Part shown: in pieces, positions 49,101-62,700 of the stretch
Numbering within the stretch: position 1 is the stretch's first letter
Layout: every line of letters begins with the position of its first letter
NCBI GenBank assembly: GCA_964007475.1
Contig: OZ023275.1
Span: forward strand, 27,767,433 to 27,831,432
Source: Hybos culiciformis
Lineage: Eukaryota; Arthropoda; Insecta; Diptera; Hybotidae
Length of the DNA: 64,000 nt
Direction: 5' to 3'
Notes under the pieces: generated by a model
The model's input: only the letters and a program-made list of their open reading frames with translations
Database searches by the model: none
What the model was told of the DNA's origin: nothing
Program-made: the position numbers and the translations under genes

Positions 49101-51906
49101 CAAAAACGCCTATACCAACCAGAAAAAAAAAATGCAAAACATAATTAATTGGTTTTTGTGTTTTTTTTTTTTTTTATCTTTTTTTCAAATAAAACTTTTA
49201 TGTTGAAAAGTACGTAAAAACGTTTTTAATTTTTTTTTTGTTTCTGCAATGAAGAAATTTTTTGTTTGAAAGTTTTGTTTTTTTTTTGACGTACACATAT
49301 TGTAATTTTAATAACGTAAGTTATTATTAAAGTTTGCTTATTTTAACCTAACTATATAAATGTTGAAATTAATTTAAAAGAAAGCACGCAAACTGAATAA
49401 TTTTTGTCTATACATTGGTAGTTTGAACAGCTTTGGAAAGTTTGAAAAAGATCATTAACTATTAAATGAATCCTAAAACTCAACTTAAAAAAATGAAGAA
49501 AATCCTGGAGTCGAGAATAAGATTTAACCATAAAAATGTAGATAAAAACTGCATTTCAACCAATCAAGGAAGAAGCTTTCTGCAGTCTTAACGCTTTTGC
49601 GACAATGATATTAATTCATGTCAGCACTCACGTCAAATAAATTACACTGTTTTTATATAAAATTTTTCACGACTAAGTACTTATACAACTATTTTGATCG
49701 CCCGACTAAAATTGATTTCACACACTACACTCTTCATACTTAAGCATCCGACTGTCGACCAATCAAAAGTGTTTATAGTGTGCAAGAAGTCTTTAAAGAA
49801 ATATATATTATATATACATATTTCAATAATACAAAAATTCCATAAAATCAAGAAGAAGAGAAATATTTTGTTCTTCAAAAATGTTCAAGTAAGTAGTAAA
49901 CTTAACACAATTATATTAATGACACTTTTAAAATAAATTTGTTTAAACAAAAAGTAAAATCAACTTGAAATACCAAATAGTTAAGTTGAGAGGCTATTTT
50001 TGTTTTTTTTTTTTTTTGTAAATATATTAACTTAAATAAATTCAAAACTTTTCACATTTTAATTTAAAAACAATCAATCAAAAATCAAGTTTATTTATTT
50101 TCTAAAGTCTTAATAATATAATAGCAATGATTATTATTATTTCTAATTGATTGATTATTCAGCTAAAAATTAAAAAAAAAAAAAATGTACATTCTTAATA
50201 TAATTCGTAATACATTGTGTATAAGACGACGACTTGAACGTTTCGTATATATATATACTTATTTAATCTTAAATGCTTATAATTCTCAATAATGCTTTTA
50301 AAAATAATAATATCGATAACAATTTTTTTTTCAACAATCAAAATAAGTGTATTCAAGTTTCAAGTGGCTTTTAAAAAAAAACAAAAAAAAAATATTAATT
50401 GCTGTTTTTACTAACAACATCAAAAGTAAAGTTTTTTTTTTTTTTTTTTGTTTATTTGATTTATGATAAATTGGAAATCAATTAATTCAAACATTAAATT
50501 TAGGAAAGAAAAAAACGAAAAAAACTTATCTTTTTATAGTGTTGTTTATTTAATGATTATCTTTATGTTTTTATAAGATAAAAATATAATAAAATAAAAA
50601 AAAATAAAAATTAAGAGGGAACACTTTAATTCGACACATTATTGATTTAATATTGGAACTTTTAATTAACTTATTGTAAATAATAGTATTAAATAACTAA
50701 AATAAACATTTTTTGTTATTTTTTGTTTTTTATTTTATTACTTGATTGTGTATAACGTCATTATGACAAAACGAAAAGTTAGCTTAAGAATTTTTTTTAT
50801 ATGATTAAAAATGTTTGGCGCCAAAAATTAAGATTGTTTTCCATAAAGTTGGAAAATTAATTAATTTGTATTTGTATAATAAATAAATTGTGAGGAAAAT
50901 ATTATACAGTCTTGTCGATTGATTTTAAGATAAGAAAATGGGTTAGCTAACTATTAACCAAAGAGAAAACGTATTTAACTTTATTTTGTGATCCCAAATT
51001 GACATTAATAGAACGTTATGACTTCATTTTCTAATTACCTAGTGGTATTTTTATTTTTTCTGATATAATAAAATAAACTATTACAATCATTATGCATATA
51101 TATTAATATTACTCATAATTTTTCCACCACAGTATTATTTTTTTTTTCCTAAACATTAGAATCGTGTTAGAAAATTTCTGTATTTATTAAGTAGTGAAAA
51201 GTTTTTTATTTTTATTTTTTTTTAGTTTTTACAAATGAACATTAATTAATACTGCAAAACATTAATTTTATCAAGTCTAATTTGTCAATATTATCACTTA
51301 AATTGTTTAATTAGCTTGTTGATTCTACATACATATAAGTATATATAATATGACTTTGCCGCCCAGAATTTTTAATTGCCTTTTAAGTTTTAATGACAAA
51401 AGACGCACATAATTATTTCACATATATACATTATGTAAATTGCTCTATATGTAGATATATTTTAATATAAAAATATTATTTATTTTTAGTATCTATTGAA
51501 TTAGTGTGAGATGAATTCACATCACACTATGCATTTTATATTGTTGTATTGTGTACGTAATTGACAATTAAAAAGATTGCTATTGGATCTGTAACTACAG
51601 AAGAATGAATAGCTTATAAAACAATTTAATCAAAAATAATTTACTTTTATTTTAATTCATAAACTAAGAACATTTAAGGATATTGAAATCTTAAAAGACG
51701 TTTTTAATAATTGAAAATTTTGTAATAAACTTTCAATTTCAATCATATAATTATAAATTTATTTAGTTCTATCAATGTTAAAAAAAAATAACTCTGATCA
51801 GTAATTATTTTTATTTATAAATTAATCGTGTAGGTATACCTACAAATTATAATTTATTCTCATAAGTTAATTAAATTAAAAATAATATTAATCATATTTT
51901 TATTTT

Positions 51907-51915
51907 CAGGTACGT
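51907..51915 (+). promoter_or_regulatory. Candidate recursive-splicing (ratchet) site
   Basis: A T-rich tract (TTTTTATTTTCAG) ends at 51909 and is followed at once by GTACGT, a good 5' splice site. The juxtaposed acceptor and donor, CAG/GTACGT, is the arrangement used for zero-nucleotide ratchet points in long insect introns. The site lies about 48 kb downstream of the microexon donor at 3633, in the size range where recursive splicing is found. The alternative is an ordinary acceptor of the exon at 51910-51960, and the two readings are compatible. Confidence 0.45.
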
Positions 51916-51960
51916 AAATTATTTGCTAATAGTTATTCTGAAGTCATCTCAAACGAACAG
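51910..51960 (+). CDS. Candidate 51-nt exon of the host gene
   Basis: The acceptor TTTTTATTTTCAG is strong and the segment ends AACGAACAG/GTATTT, a weaker donor. The 51 nt are open in phase 0 and would add VRKLFANSYSEVISNEQ after CDSEGDDDK, with no stop and a composition somewhat richer in G and C than its flanks. Phase matches the upstream exons. Because the first bases GTACGT themselves look like a donor, it may only act as a recursive-splicing exon that is normally removed. No domain is recognised. Confidence 0.42.
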
Positions 51961-54182
51961 GTATTTTTTAAGATTCTAATATACTTCACTTACTTTTTTC
52001 TACTGTTTTTCTACTAAGGAATCAATTATATTTGCTCGCATTCGAAATCCGACTGAAAATAGTGATTTTAATTTTCATGAGGAATCATGAGAATTTTTCA
52101 AAACCGTCTATAAAAATAATACCAATCTTTAGAACTGGACAGAATGCTTATATATGAATATATAGTTAATAATAAAAGTTTCAGCTATGTAAATTAATTA
52201 GTTAAAAGGACAGTCTTGAAATATGTTTCAAATAATTTTCATAATTAATTAATAAAAATTTGAGTATGCCCTTTGAGTTTTCGGAATCATCTATTCTACA
52301 GCTTAATTATTAAAGAAAAATTTATTTCTGAAGACAAGAAAGAAATTTTTAAATTTTCTTCGAAAAAGTTATAATACTAATTACTTTTTATAGTTCTCTG
52401 GATTTATTTTTTTATGTTGTTAGAAAACTTAAAACGAAACTTTTCTTTAAGTTATTATCGTTGTTTATTAGTTTAACAAGTTTTATTATTTAAAAAGTTT
52501 TACAGGAAATCTTACAATCCGCCTTAAACTAGTATCAATTTAATTAAATGAACTAAGTATATTTATTTTCTTATACTACTAGAAGTTAAGTTGAATCTCT
52601 CTTAATAGAAGCAAAACTCAATTAAATAACCATACTAATATAAGCAAGCTCCTTCTACTAGCAACAAGTAATAAAGAAATTCCTACTAATGGAAAATCGA
52701 TATAATTATAATTCTAAGAAATAAATATAAATTGTATAATATTAAAAATGTATAATTTTATATTTTATAAATATATTATTCTTAGGTATTACATGAATGT
52801 AAATAATTATTTATACATTTATTAAACAATTGAATTCAATTAATATATATTTAACTTAGAGCTATCACGTCTGTATTATGCAACAACTGGTCATATTTAT
52901 GTTTATCCTTTTATTCATATTAATGTGGTAAACATAAACTTCTTAAAAGTTTTATAACTTTGAAAAGAGTTTAAAAAAATAAATATGTTCAGAAGCAGCA
53001 ATTTGCATTTGAGTTTCGGTACTTAAGTTTGCTTAGAAAAAACATTTTACTATATAATAAATACATTTTCCATGAAAAATTTTATACACTTAATACATGT
53101 TTGTATAATACTATATACTGTACATAACTTATGATGTTTAAGAAAATTGTACACATAAGGAGCAAAATAATATAATGTAATTACTTAAGGGTCATATTTC
53201 TTTAAAAAAAAAATTATCTGTCAATAAATATACATGTATTTCCCAAGAAATTATTAAAATAGTTCTAATAGTTTAATTGGTTGATTCTATCAAATTGAGA
53301 AAGTTTTCTTTCATTAGGAATATTTAGAGATTTTAAATTAAATAACTTTATAAGTTTCTCGATAAATTTGTTTTTTTTTTTTTTTATTTTATTTTTGTAC
53401 AGAAGTATTAAGACTTTTGACCGATATATATTCATCTTATTGAATAAATGTGTATTTGGGAGAATTTTCCAATAAATCAAACTTGTCACTTAAATTCTTC
53501 AAAATATTGTTAAATATCTCGGAATCTCATTCAATTCGAAAACTATATACACCTAAATATACGTACACATTAATTAATAACATTTTGTTAGAAAAAGTAT
53601 AACAGACATTCTGATATTGATAACAGTTTATTATAAGAATATTAAATGAATCATTGTTATTATCAAGTTCAATTCTATTTTCGCGTATAAAATAACGATA
53701 ACCATTTTACCCTCCTAATAAATTTAGAATTATGTTAACATATGTATATTTTTGTACAGTGTTATGCTATTTGCTTTTTATTAGATTTATTGTACACTAA
53801 TAAAATAATATTAAAAAAAAAAAATTGTTTGCCTTCAAGACATTTAACATTTAATTCTTAAAAATATATATTAATATTGATAATTTTTTTTTTGTTTCTG
53901 ATATAACAGCTTTGTAATATCAGAATAATGTTCTTAACATAATTGTATTCAACCCATAAAAGGTCAGAATTAAGTTCTTATCAATTAAGAAATAACAATT
54001 CATTAAATAAATGAGATTTTATTTAAATGGATAGTATGTATATGCATTTGTATAATATAAATGAGTATGTGTATAATGGTTACTTAAAATTAATGATTTT
54101 ATTTACGGTAATTAAAATCTGAAAATAGTTCAACGTAATTTTTACGAAATAATTCTCATCTTATTTTTTGTTCTATTTACTG
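51961..54182. other. AT-rich non-coding stretch
   Basis: Intron-like DNA with no recognised gene, RNA or mobile element. A 74-codon minus-strand frame at 53265-53489 is Lys/Asn/Ile-rich translation of low-complexity sequence and is not taken as coding. Confidence 0.6.
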
Positions 54183-54425
54183 AACAAAATTACAACAGAA
54201 TATTTGTGAAAAATATTTGAGGCAAAATGTTGGCGATCAATCTTCGCGGCGCAAAGCACCAACAAGCTAAAGAAAGAAGAATTTTTAAGAAGGGTTTCCC
54301 CACATGAAGATTAGTTATGGGAAGCGCTTTTTTTAATAAATGGAATCTACAAAAAATAGATCCGATTTTTTGTAAGGGGTGCGAATCAGTTATTATATGA
54401 TCCAAATAACCCATATACCCCACAA
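54183..54425. other. Higher-complexity island with decayed coding character
   Basis: About 240 bases differ from the surrounding intron in composition. On the plus strand one frame reads AKCWRSIFAAQSTNKLKKEE and later IRFFVRGANQLLYDPNNPYT, but it is broken by two in-frame TAG codons. On the minus strand a 77-codon frame is open across the same DNA. Neither matches a family I know. The likeliest reading is an old inserted gene or transposon fragment. A functional short minus-strand exon cannot be excluded. Confidence 0.35.
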
Positions 54426-55473
54426 TTACATTATATATCGATTATATTTTTAATGCTAACATCTGATTATCAATTTTTGTTATTATTATACCATTTCTGT
54501 CAGTTACAAAAATTCTACAATATACAAGCATATATCAAATATCATACACGATAAATATTTTAAATAATTTAAAAATACCAACTTAAATGAAATGAAAAGA
54601 ATATCTATTTTGCTATAAATTAGTTTTTCCCCCTTACGTAAAAAAAAAAAAATAAATAAATAAATGTAATAATGAATTATTTGAGTTTTCACTGAAAGAT
54701 TCAATGATACAGATAATAAAGGAAAACAATATTGTTAATAGACAGTCATTAAGTAATAAATTCTTATCTGTTGTGATTTGTGTGTAATAATTTTTTGTTT
54801 TATATACACATTTAAATCAAGATTATATGAATAAAGATAATTATTTGAAATAAAATAATTATTATTTAGGAAACGAAGTTGTGTTAAATGGTTGACATAA
54901 TTTTCATGTTTTTTTTTTTTTTAATTTAAAAGGCAATTATAGTTTTTGGTGTGTGTTTTTTTTAATATTTTTAAAGATGTAATTTATAATTTTATTTAAT
55001 CAGTTCAGGCTCAGTTTTTTTTATTATGATTTTTAGCACCTGTTGAAAATAATCGCACAATAACAATCTAAAAATATATTCTTATGTCGGTTGTAGCAAA
55101 ATTAAATTAAAAATTTCGAACATCAATAAGATGAAAACTAAATTACTAATTGTCTTATGTAATTGATGTTATTAATATTAACAGAATATCATTATAATTG
55201 AATGCTAATTCAAGTATATAAGTAGTTGGAAATTTATTATTAATGATTTCAAGATTTAATAATGCGGTGGGTTGAGGATTGTGTAAATGCAAGTTTATGA
55301 ATAATTAAGAGAGACGAAAGAAAATTTTTAAAATATATAGTAAATGTTTTAAGAGGTTCAAATGCAACTCGACTTTAAAGTTTTAATTCCGAATAAGAAT
55401 AATTTAAAAATAAATAATTACAATCTTAAGTCATTATCTATGACTTACATTTTTTAACTTTGTACCTTGCATA

Positions 55474-55600
55474 TGCATTGTAAATAGTACATGCATTGTA
55501 AGTAGTACAGTGCATAATATACATAGTACTATAGTATTCATAGTACTATAGTTGGCATAGTGTGTAGTATAATAGTAATGTTCATAGTAGTGTAGTATGA
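55474..55600. repeat. TAGTA-rich degenerate tandem and palindromic repeats
   Basis: It starts with an 18-bp duplication, ATGCATTGTAAATAGTAC then ATGCATTGTAAGTAGTAC. Two CATAGTACTATAGT blocks follow, themselves palindromic in TAGTACTA, then scattered TAGTA and TAGTGTAGTA copies. It resembles the 30-bp repeats at 21385-21444. Confidence 0.75.
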
Positions 55601-56634
55601 ATAATAATTAAACAATTTAGAGTTCGCGACAAAGATCAATTTAATTATAACCACAAAAAAAAGCAATTTTATTGTCAAAATTAATTGCAATTTAAATATC
55701 AAGGAATTTAATTATAAAAAGCATAATTCTTATAAAAATAGAATTAACATTTTTTTTTAATGAAATTTCATACATCATAATTTTTCCTGAAAATATTTTC
55801 AATTTTTTTTTTTCCTTTTGATTTTTCTTCTCGTATACTTTTTTCTTTAGAAGAAAATTCATGATGGCGTATAGAAAAAAAAAAATGTTTACAAAAAAAA
55901 AGTAAATAAAAACATAAACAAAAAAAAAAAACAACAGTATCTGGAAAAAAAAAAGATACTTGTCTACTGTTTTTTTTTTTTTTTTTTTTTAACATCAAAA
56001 AATATCTCTCAATATCTTTTTTCAATGATTTTTTCAACTCTCTTTTGGTAAAAAGGTAAATGACATGAAAGTGACGTATTATGATTGAAGAAAAAAAAAT
56101 TCTTTATTGTAGATTTTTTTTTTTTTTTTTTTTTACTATAAACATACATTTTTTTTACTACACTCAATTCAAAAATCCGCCATGCTTTTTTGACGTCATG
56201 AACATAAACAAAATAATATGGAATTAATAAAAAAAAAAAAAAAACAACAATATTACTTAGTTTCATGGAATTATATTTCTCTTTTGCAATTTATGCAACA
56301 TTTTATTTATTGAGTTTGCGCTCTCCAAAACAAAAAAAAAATCTTTTTTTTTTATTGTATTTATGGTAATAAAGACACGAAAATGCATTAAACGTCTGGA
56401 TTTTTTTCTTTTTTTTTTTTGAAGAAATTTTGTAGTTAAAAATTTTTTTTTTTTTTTAATAGGTGTGAGGAATATTATTTTTGAACCAGCTTTCTTCTCT
56501 CATACTTAAAAAATAATAATTCCTAACAAATTTGTTGTCTCTCGTGTGAATAAAGAATTTGTTTCTGGTTAGAAAATATATTTAAAAAAAATTTACAGAT
56601 CTTGTGAAGAAATATCTTTAAAAAAAACATGCAG

Positions 56635-56682
56635 TGGATTCCCTGCCCGGATGATGCTTCAAACTTCGGCGGTTATATATAT
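56635..56682 (+). other. GC-rich island, possible cryptic exon
   Basis: Within extreme A/T homopolymer sequence, TGGATTCCCTGCCCGGATGA and the following bases are open on the plus strand, reading WIPCPDDASNFGGYIY. ATGCAG precedes it and GTAAAT follows at 56683. If spliced instead at the poor donor GTTATA (56672), the 37-nt piece would end in phase 1 with a G, exactly what the candidate exon at 63703 needs. The acceptor lacks a good pyrimidine tract, so this is only a possibility. The GC-richer tract continues to about 56790. Confidence 0.25.
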
Positions 56683-56799
56683 GTAAATCAGAAGAATGAA
56701 AAAAACCCTTTCCGGTATTCTTACTCAGATAGTTAAGCTGAAGCTGTCAAAAGAGCACTTTTTAATGACAGGCTTTTAATAAAATTTCAAATATTTGAA

Positions 56800-59700
56800 A
56801 AAATTCAAGTTTGTTACGTATGTAATTTTAATTTACGTATAGAAAAAAATTTTTTTTTGCCAACTGCAATCCCTTCTTTCTTCTTAGTTCTTGAAATATA
56901 GTATATTCGAAAAAAACCAGTTTTATTAATTTCGCTTTGAAAATTTTATAAAACATTATGTATACAAAGAGTTAACCTATATGCCTCTATTTATATATAT
57001 TATTTTATAATAAGCGAATTGGAATTCTTTCATATAGATTTTTCGCTTAGTGTTTATGTTTAACAAAATATGAGAGATTTTTTTGTAAACAGTGTTAACA
57101 TCTTTACAAATAAATAATATGGCAAAAAAAATTTAATATTGATAAAATTAAAATAATATCTATAAGATTTTAATGAAATTGAAGTTATATGTAAAGGAAA
57201 TAAATTTGTATTTTATATAAAGGACATTTTTAGATATATGAATTCAGAAAATCTAGGGATTCATTATCTACGAATAATTATGAACAATTATAATTAATAC
57301 AGTTTTGTATACAAAAAGTCGATAAATTTTAACTTTATGTTATTTTTAAATTGGTTTTTCATTTAAATAAATTTATCAAGTAATTGTAATTAATTTTTCG
57401 ATTCCAATGGATAATAATGATTTAAGTGTTATACCTTTATCGAACAACAAACAATGGCAGTGATTCTGCAATTGAAATTGATTGTTATAAATTATTTAAT
57501 TAAAGATTCATGTGACATTTATTTTTTTCACATTATGTTTATGCTACATTAAAAAATAAACTTATTTCAAAGATTTGCTTAAAACTAAGACAAAAGTCAA
57601 AATATTTTTTCTTATGTTAGGTTAATTAAGTTCAAAACTCAGTTAGTAGATATAAAAATTTATAAAAATAAAGTTTTAAATTTATTTATTTATTTTTTTT
57701 TTTTGACATAACAAAATTTTATATTAATCCCTTGGCAACACTTTTTTTTTCCACAAAAAACATATTCGCTTTATTTTAAGAGTGCCAAAATAAATATTCG
57801 CCAATTTGTCTCATCAGGACAGCTACATATTTGGTGAATGTATAGTAGTATCTGAAAAAAAAAATTTTTTTTGTGTATCTTATTTTCTTATTTCTTTATT
57901 TATTTTATATTTTCGGTTTTTTTTTTTATGTTTTTTTTTTTGTTAAAAATGCATTTAAAAGATACTCTCATTCTCTTCTTCTCAATTGTTATATATATAT
58001 ACATTTTTTTTTCATTATTATGATGGCTGCCGCCATAATAATAAAAATAAAAAAAAATAAAAATTTTTTTTATTACTTTATTTTGTTTTTGTTTTGAATA
58101 TAAAATAAAGAAAAAAAATGTTAAAAAAAAAAAACACAGAAAAAAAAACGAAATAAATAAAAATATTATATAGAAAAGAGAGACTGAGATATTGTGGGGT
58201 TCTTTGTAGTTTTTCGCTGCGCAACAATTTCATATTGAGTAGATATGTCGAATTGTTAAGACCGTGATATCGTTTTTTTTTTTTTTTATATACCTATATA
58301 ATAAATATTTTTGAATCTAAAAATAGAAATTTTTGTTACTTTGGAAAATATAAATATAAATTAAAAAAATTAAAAACTAAAAAAAAAAAATTAATGAAAA
58401 TTGTAAACAATTTTTTAATTGTTATAAAAAAAAAAAACCCTAAATAAAATTTAGTTAAATATCTTCAAACCATGATGAGAAAAAATTCATTGAAAAAAAA
58501 AATTCCAATGATTTCAAAAATTTTGCAAATTAAATTTGAATAAATTGATTATATTAAAAATTTTAAAAAACAAAAAATAAAATAAAATTTTAATTAAATT
58601 ATGTAATAAAAATAAATTTTGGGATTTATATATAAAAAAAAAAAACAAACATTTATCATCAAAAAACTGTCAAGAAATAAACAAAAAATTAATTAAAATT
58701 AAAATATTTTTTTCTTAAATGAAAAATAAAACCGAAAATTTTATTTTTTTTCAACTGAAAAAGTTTCCAACATTAAGCCGAAACTATTTTTATCGATTTT
58801 TTTTTTTAGTTCGCGATGAATAAATAAGAAAAAAAGATTTTTTTGGTATTGCTACATTTCGAATGTTGGTTGTGTGGACAAAAAAAAAAAAAACAAATGT
58901 CAAAAATTAAAAACATTAAAAAAAAAGAGAGAAAATTCATATAAAAACGTCATAAAAATAAAACTTGTGTTTCAATGATTTTTTTGTAGAATCATTATTT
59001 CACCGATAAAATAAAAAAATAAATTATTTAAAAGTTATATTTTAGTAAAACCTGAAACTAGTGTTTTAAATAAATATTTTATTACAAAAAAAAAAAAATA
59101 AATAAATAAAAAAATTTAGAAAGTTTTTTATTTTGCTAAATATTTATTTTATTTTTATTATTTTTTTTTGTTGATTGTTTAATGTGATAAAATTGGTTTT
59201 TTTTTTTTCAAATTTTTGTGGAAAGAAACTTAAAATAAAAAATTTAAAAACATCAGCAATATTATAAATTTTTTTTTACTAAGGTCTGTTTTTTTTTTTA
59301 TTTTCCGTATAAAATATTTTCGTAAAACATACACATACGGAAAGCTAAACTCTATTTCGCCGGTAATAAATAAATAATATTAATTAGTTCTAAAAAACAA
59401 AAAAAAAAAAGTCTATACATACCTATATATAGACCTATATATAAACCTACATTTTTGTGTGTAAACAACTGAAAACAAAAAAAAAAAAATTTAAATATAT
59501 TTTTTTTAAAACCATATAAATTAATTAATCAGTGTCATAAGTCCTCATAATTATTTTATTCTTTTTTTAATATTAACATTATTTTTTCTTTTTATTATTT
59601 TCTTTACTTACCTCCCGTTTATAATCTTTTTTTAAAGCTTAAATACTGAAGTTATAAATATATACTTAGTATACAAAAAGAAAATATATGACATAAGTGT

Positions 59701-62700
59701 TAAGAGGATTTAAATATATGCATAAAAAAAAAATTACAATAATAAAAACCATACCTACATATATAGGAAATTATAATAATAATAATAATAATAACAAATT
59801 TTCTGAAGTGTTAATTACATTAATGTGTTCAATTGGTGTCAATATTTCATGTTTCAGATTTCAAATATTAGCATTACTAATTTGTGTGTTGTATTTTTTA
59901 TAAAAAAAAAAATTAAAAAAAAAAAAAATAAATAAATAAAAAAAAAAAAATAAAACTTACTTACAAATAATAATAAAATTTATTGACATGCTGTGTTTAC
60001 ACGTAACATTTATTTAATATTATTATTATTATTATGTATACAACACAGATGTATGTCATTAAAACGAATATATAAATAACATTTTGTATAATATTTAATA
60101 TTAACTATATAATTATTATTGTGCATAAGGGAGATAGAAAATAAAGCGGCAAAAAAAAAAAACAAAACTAAATAATAATAATAATAATAATATTTAATTA
60201 ATTAGTATATTTATAATAATATTTTTATTAATAATTATAATAATAATAATAATAGTAGTAATAAAAGTATATATAATATACATCTATATAGTGTTTATTT
60301 TAAAATAATTATCATATTAATGATAAAAAATAATAATAATAATAAATATATAAATTATGAACTTTGTATTAATTTTTTTTTTTTGGGAAAAATTTCATAA
60401 AAATGTTAAATTCCCATTAAATAGAAATATCTCCGGTTATATTTAATAAAAAAAAAGGAAAACTTTTATCGCGGTACTTGAGAATTTTAACTTTTGTCAA
60501 ATTTAATAATAATAACAATAATAATAATGAGAAATAAAATTGTCTTTAAAAGAAAAATTAATATTAATCGAAATGTTAAAATTAAAATTTTTAATATTTT
60601 GGATTATTAATACAGAGCCATTAATGGATTATATATAAAATAAAAATGGATTACAAACTTAAAGCGGATTAATATTTAAAAACAAAAAATACTTAACAGT
60701 GAGAATTATTAATTTTATTTTATTTTTTTTATATGTTTTAGTCAATGGTACAATACTACGAAATATAGGCCCAATTAGTAATAATTCATCGATGTCTTAT
60801 TAATTTCTTTATTGCGGAAAAACATTTTTTGTGACCTATAATTGCTTTTTGTATGTTTATTTTTCATGTAAAATATCATTTTGCTCAAGTTCAAATTTTA
60901 ATTTATGTGCAGTTGTTACAAATTGATTCTGTAATTTTCTTCTTCTAGCTAACATTTTCACATTTTTTTTTTACAGTAGTGTAAAATTATATCGCAATTT
61001 TATTTTTTCAAGTTTCACAATATACCAAAGTATAGTGTCAATTAATGATCTTTCCATATTAAGATTGTGTGTGTATAACAAACTATCCGGGAAATTTTAA
61101 AAATAATATATAAAGAAAATACTATCATCATTACCTATATTTTTTAAAAACATTTTTTTTTTTTTTTTTTAATAAAATTACAATCATTATATGCAACTGT
61201 AATCTTACTGATTTTTTTTTATATTTTCCTTTAAGAGTGGAAATATATCACTGTCACACTGATTTTTATCCATTTCTTGCAATAAATAATTATACGCCTT
61301 TTATTTTCTTGCTGGCAGCATTAAAAACCACTTAATTAACTAATTCTTCCTTTTATATAGAAAAATTATTTCTCACCTTTAGAAAAAAAAAAAAAAAAAA
61401 ACAAGTGAACAAATAATCAAAAAAAAAAAAACACATATTGTAGATTTCTATTAAGTAGCTGAACTAAAACAGACCTTAAACTCCGTATAAAACAAAAATA
61501 TGGTATTTATATAGTTTTTTTTATATTTTTAATATCCCATGTTTCCATGTTGTTTTCATTAATATGATAATCGAATAAATGTTTGGCACATTAAATCGTA
61601 GATCTAACTATTATGAACTAAATGCTATATAAGAACTTAAAATTATAAAGAAAAGGCTAACTAAAAATCTTAAGAGTTATAATAAAAAAATATCTAATTA
61701 TCACACATATAATAATCTTCAACATCTATATCTTCCTTTAGTAATTTAAAGAAACGTAAACTATTCCATTTGCAACATCCTTATTATTAAGTAAAACCAA
61801 AAGTCTGTTTGTGAATTTAAATTCACATTACTAAACATTAGAGATTATTTCATGAAAAAAAAAAACAAATATATATATATTTATGTTTATTAGAGGTAGA
61901 AAAATGTTTTTTCTTCTTTTTTTTTTATTATAATATGTTAAAATATTATCGCTATTAACAATCTTATCATTTTTGTCCATTTTAACCTTCGAGTAATCAC
62001 CTAAATAAAATCGTAAAAAGAAAATATCTTGAGTTTTTTCTTTTAAATTAAATAAATCTTGTTTGCAGAAATATTCACTATAACAGCATATATATAATAC
62101 AACACCATACCTCCTTATATACATTCAGTTTATATTTGCTATTTAATGATATTTTTCTTAAAAATATTTTTATAATACAAAACTAAGAAAGTGAAGAAGT
62201 ATAAAATTTTTCATTAATTAAGTCAAATTTTATTTCGAAATGCATGTTAATAGTTTCGGTTTTCTATATAGGGTTTCATATGCCAGAATAATTTAGAAAT
62301 TTTAGTTGTAGTATGTCCGACTATAACCTCAAGTTATATAAATAGAAATATTTATGGGATTCCTGAATCCATACTAATATAAGTATAAAAGTTTTTTTTT
62401 TTTTGTTGAGATTTCATTTGTATCTTCAGATACTCATTGAAAATTATAAGATTGCAGTATCTTATGCAAACCTTTATATCGTATTTGCAAAAAAAAAAAA
62501 AATTTACGAAAGAAAACAAGAAATACTTAACTTTTGAACAATCTAAAGAAAAATATAAAAAAAAAAAAAAAAAAAACCAAAAACTTAATTCACACATTAA
62601 GTTTTTTGTGCATTTGTTAGTTCTATACTTACACTGTATATATTACATGTATTCATGTATACATTATTTATAATAATCTTGGCAAAAAAATCGCACAATC

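Larger units (their letters stand above)
3633..51909 (+). other. Very long host-gene intron (about 48 kb) with a nested gene and transposon debris
   Basis: The segment begins with the strong donor GTAAGA and runs to the acceptor TTTTTATTTTCAG at 51909. It holds the nested minus-strand gene at 24586-27446, the foldback element at about 29330-30342, hAT-like ends, short tandem duplications and an assembly gap, all listed separately. The intervals 3633-7931, 7990-11092, 12998-15550, 17669-19220, 30343-37486, 39558-44470 and 46101-51908 show nothing to me beyond AT-rich sequence with homopolymers and chance short open frames. Its identity as one intron depends on the exon at 51910 being real and belonging to the same gene. 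If it is not, the intron is longer or the host gene's next exon lies beyond the window. Confidence 0.5.

Noticed and set aside
49681..49936. Overlapping short frames on both strands in a slightly more complex patch
   Set aside because: Both strands are open by chance over the same DNA, no splice sites or motif choose between them, and no family is recognised.
62352..62673. Opposite-strand frames over poly-A/poly-T sequence
   Set aside because: Lys-rich and Phe-rich mirror translations of homopolymers.
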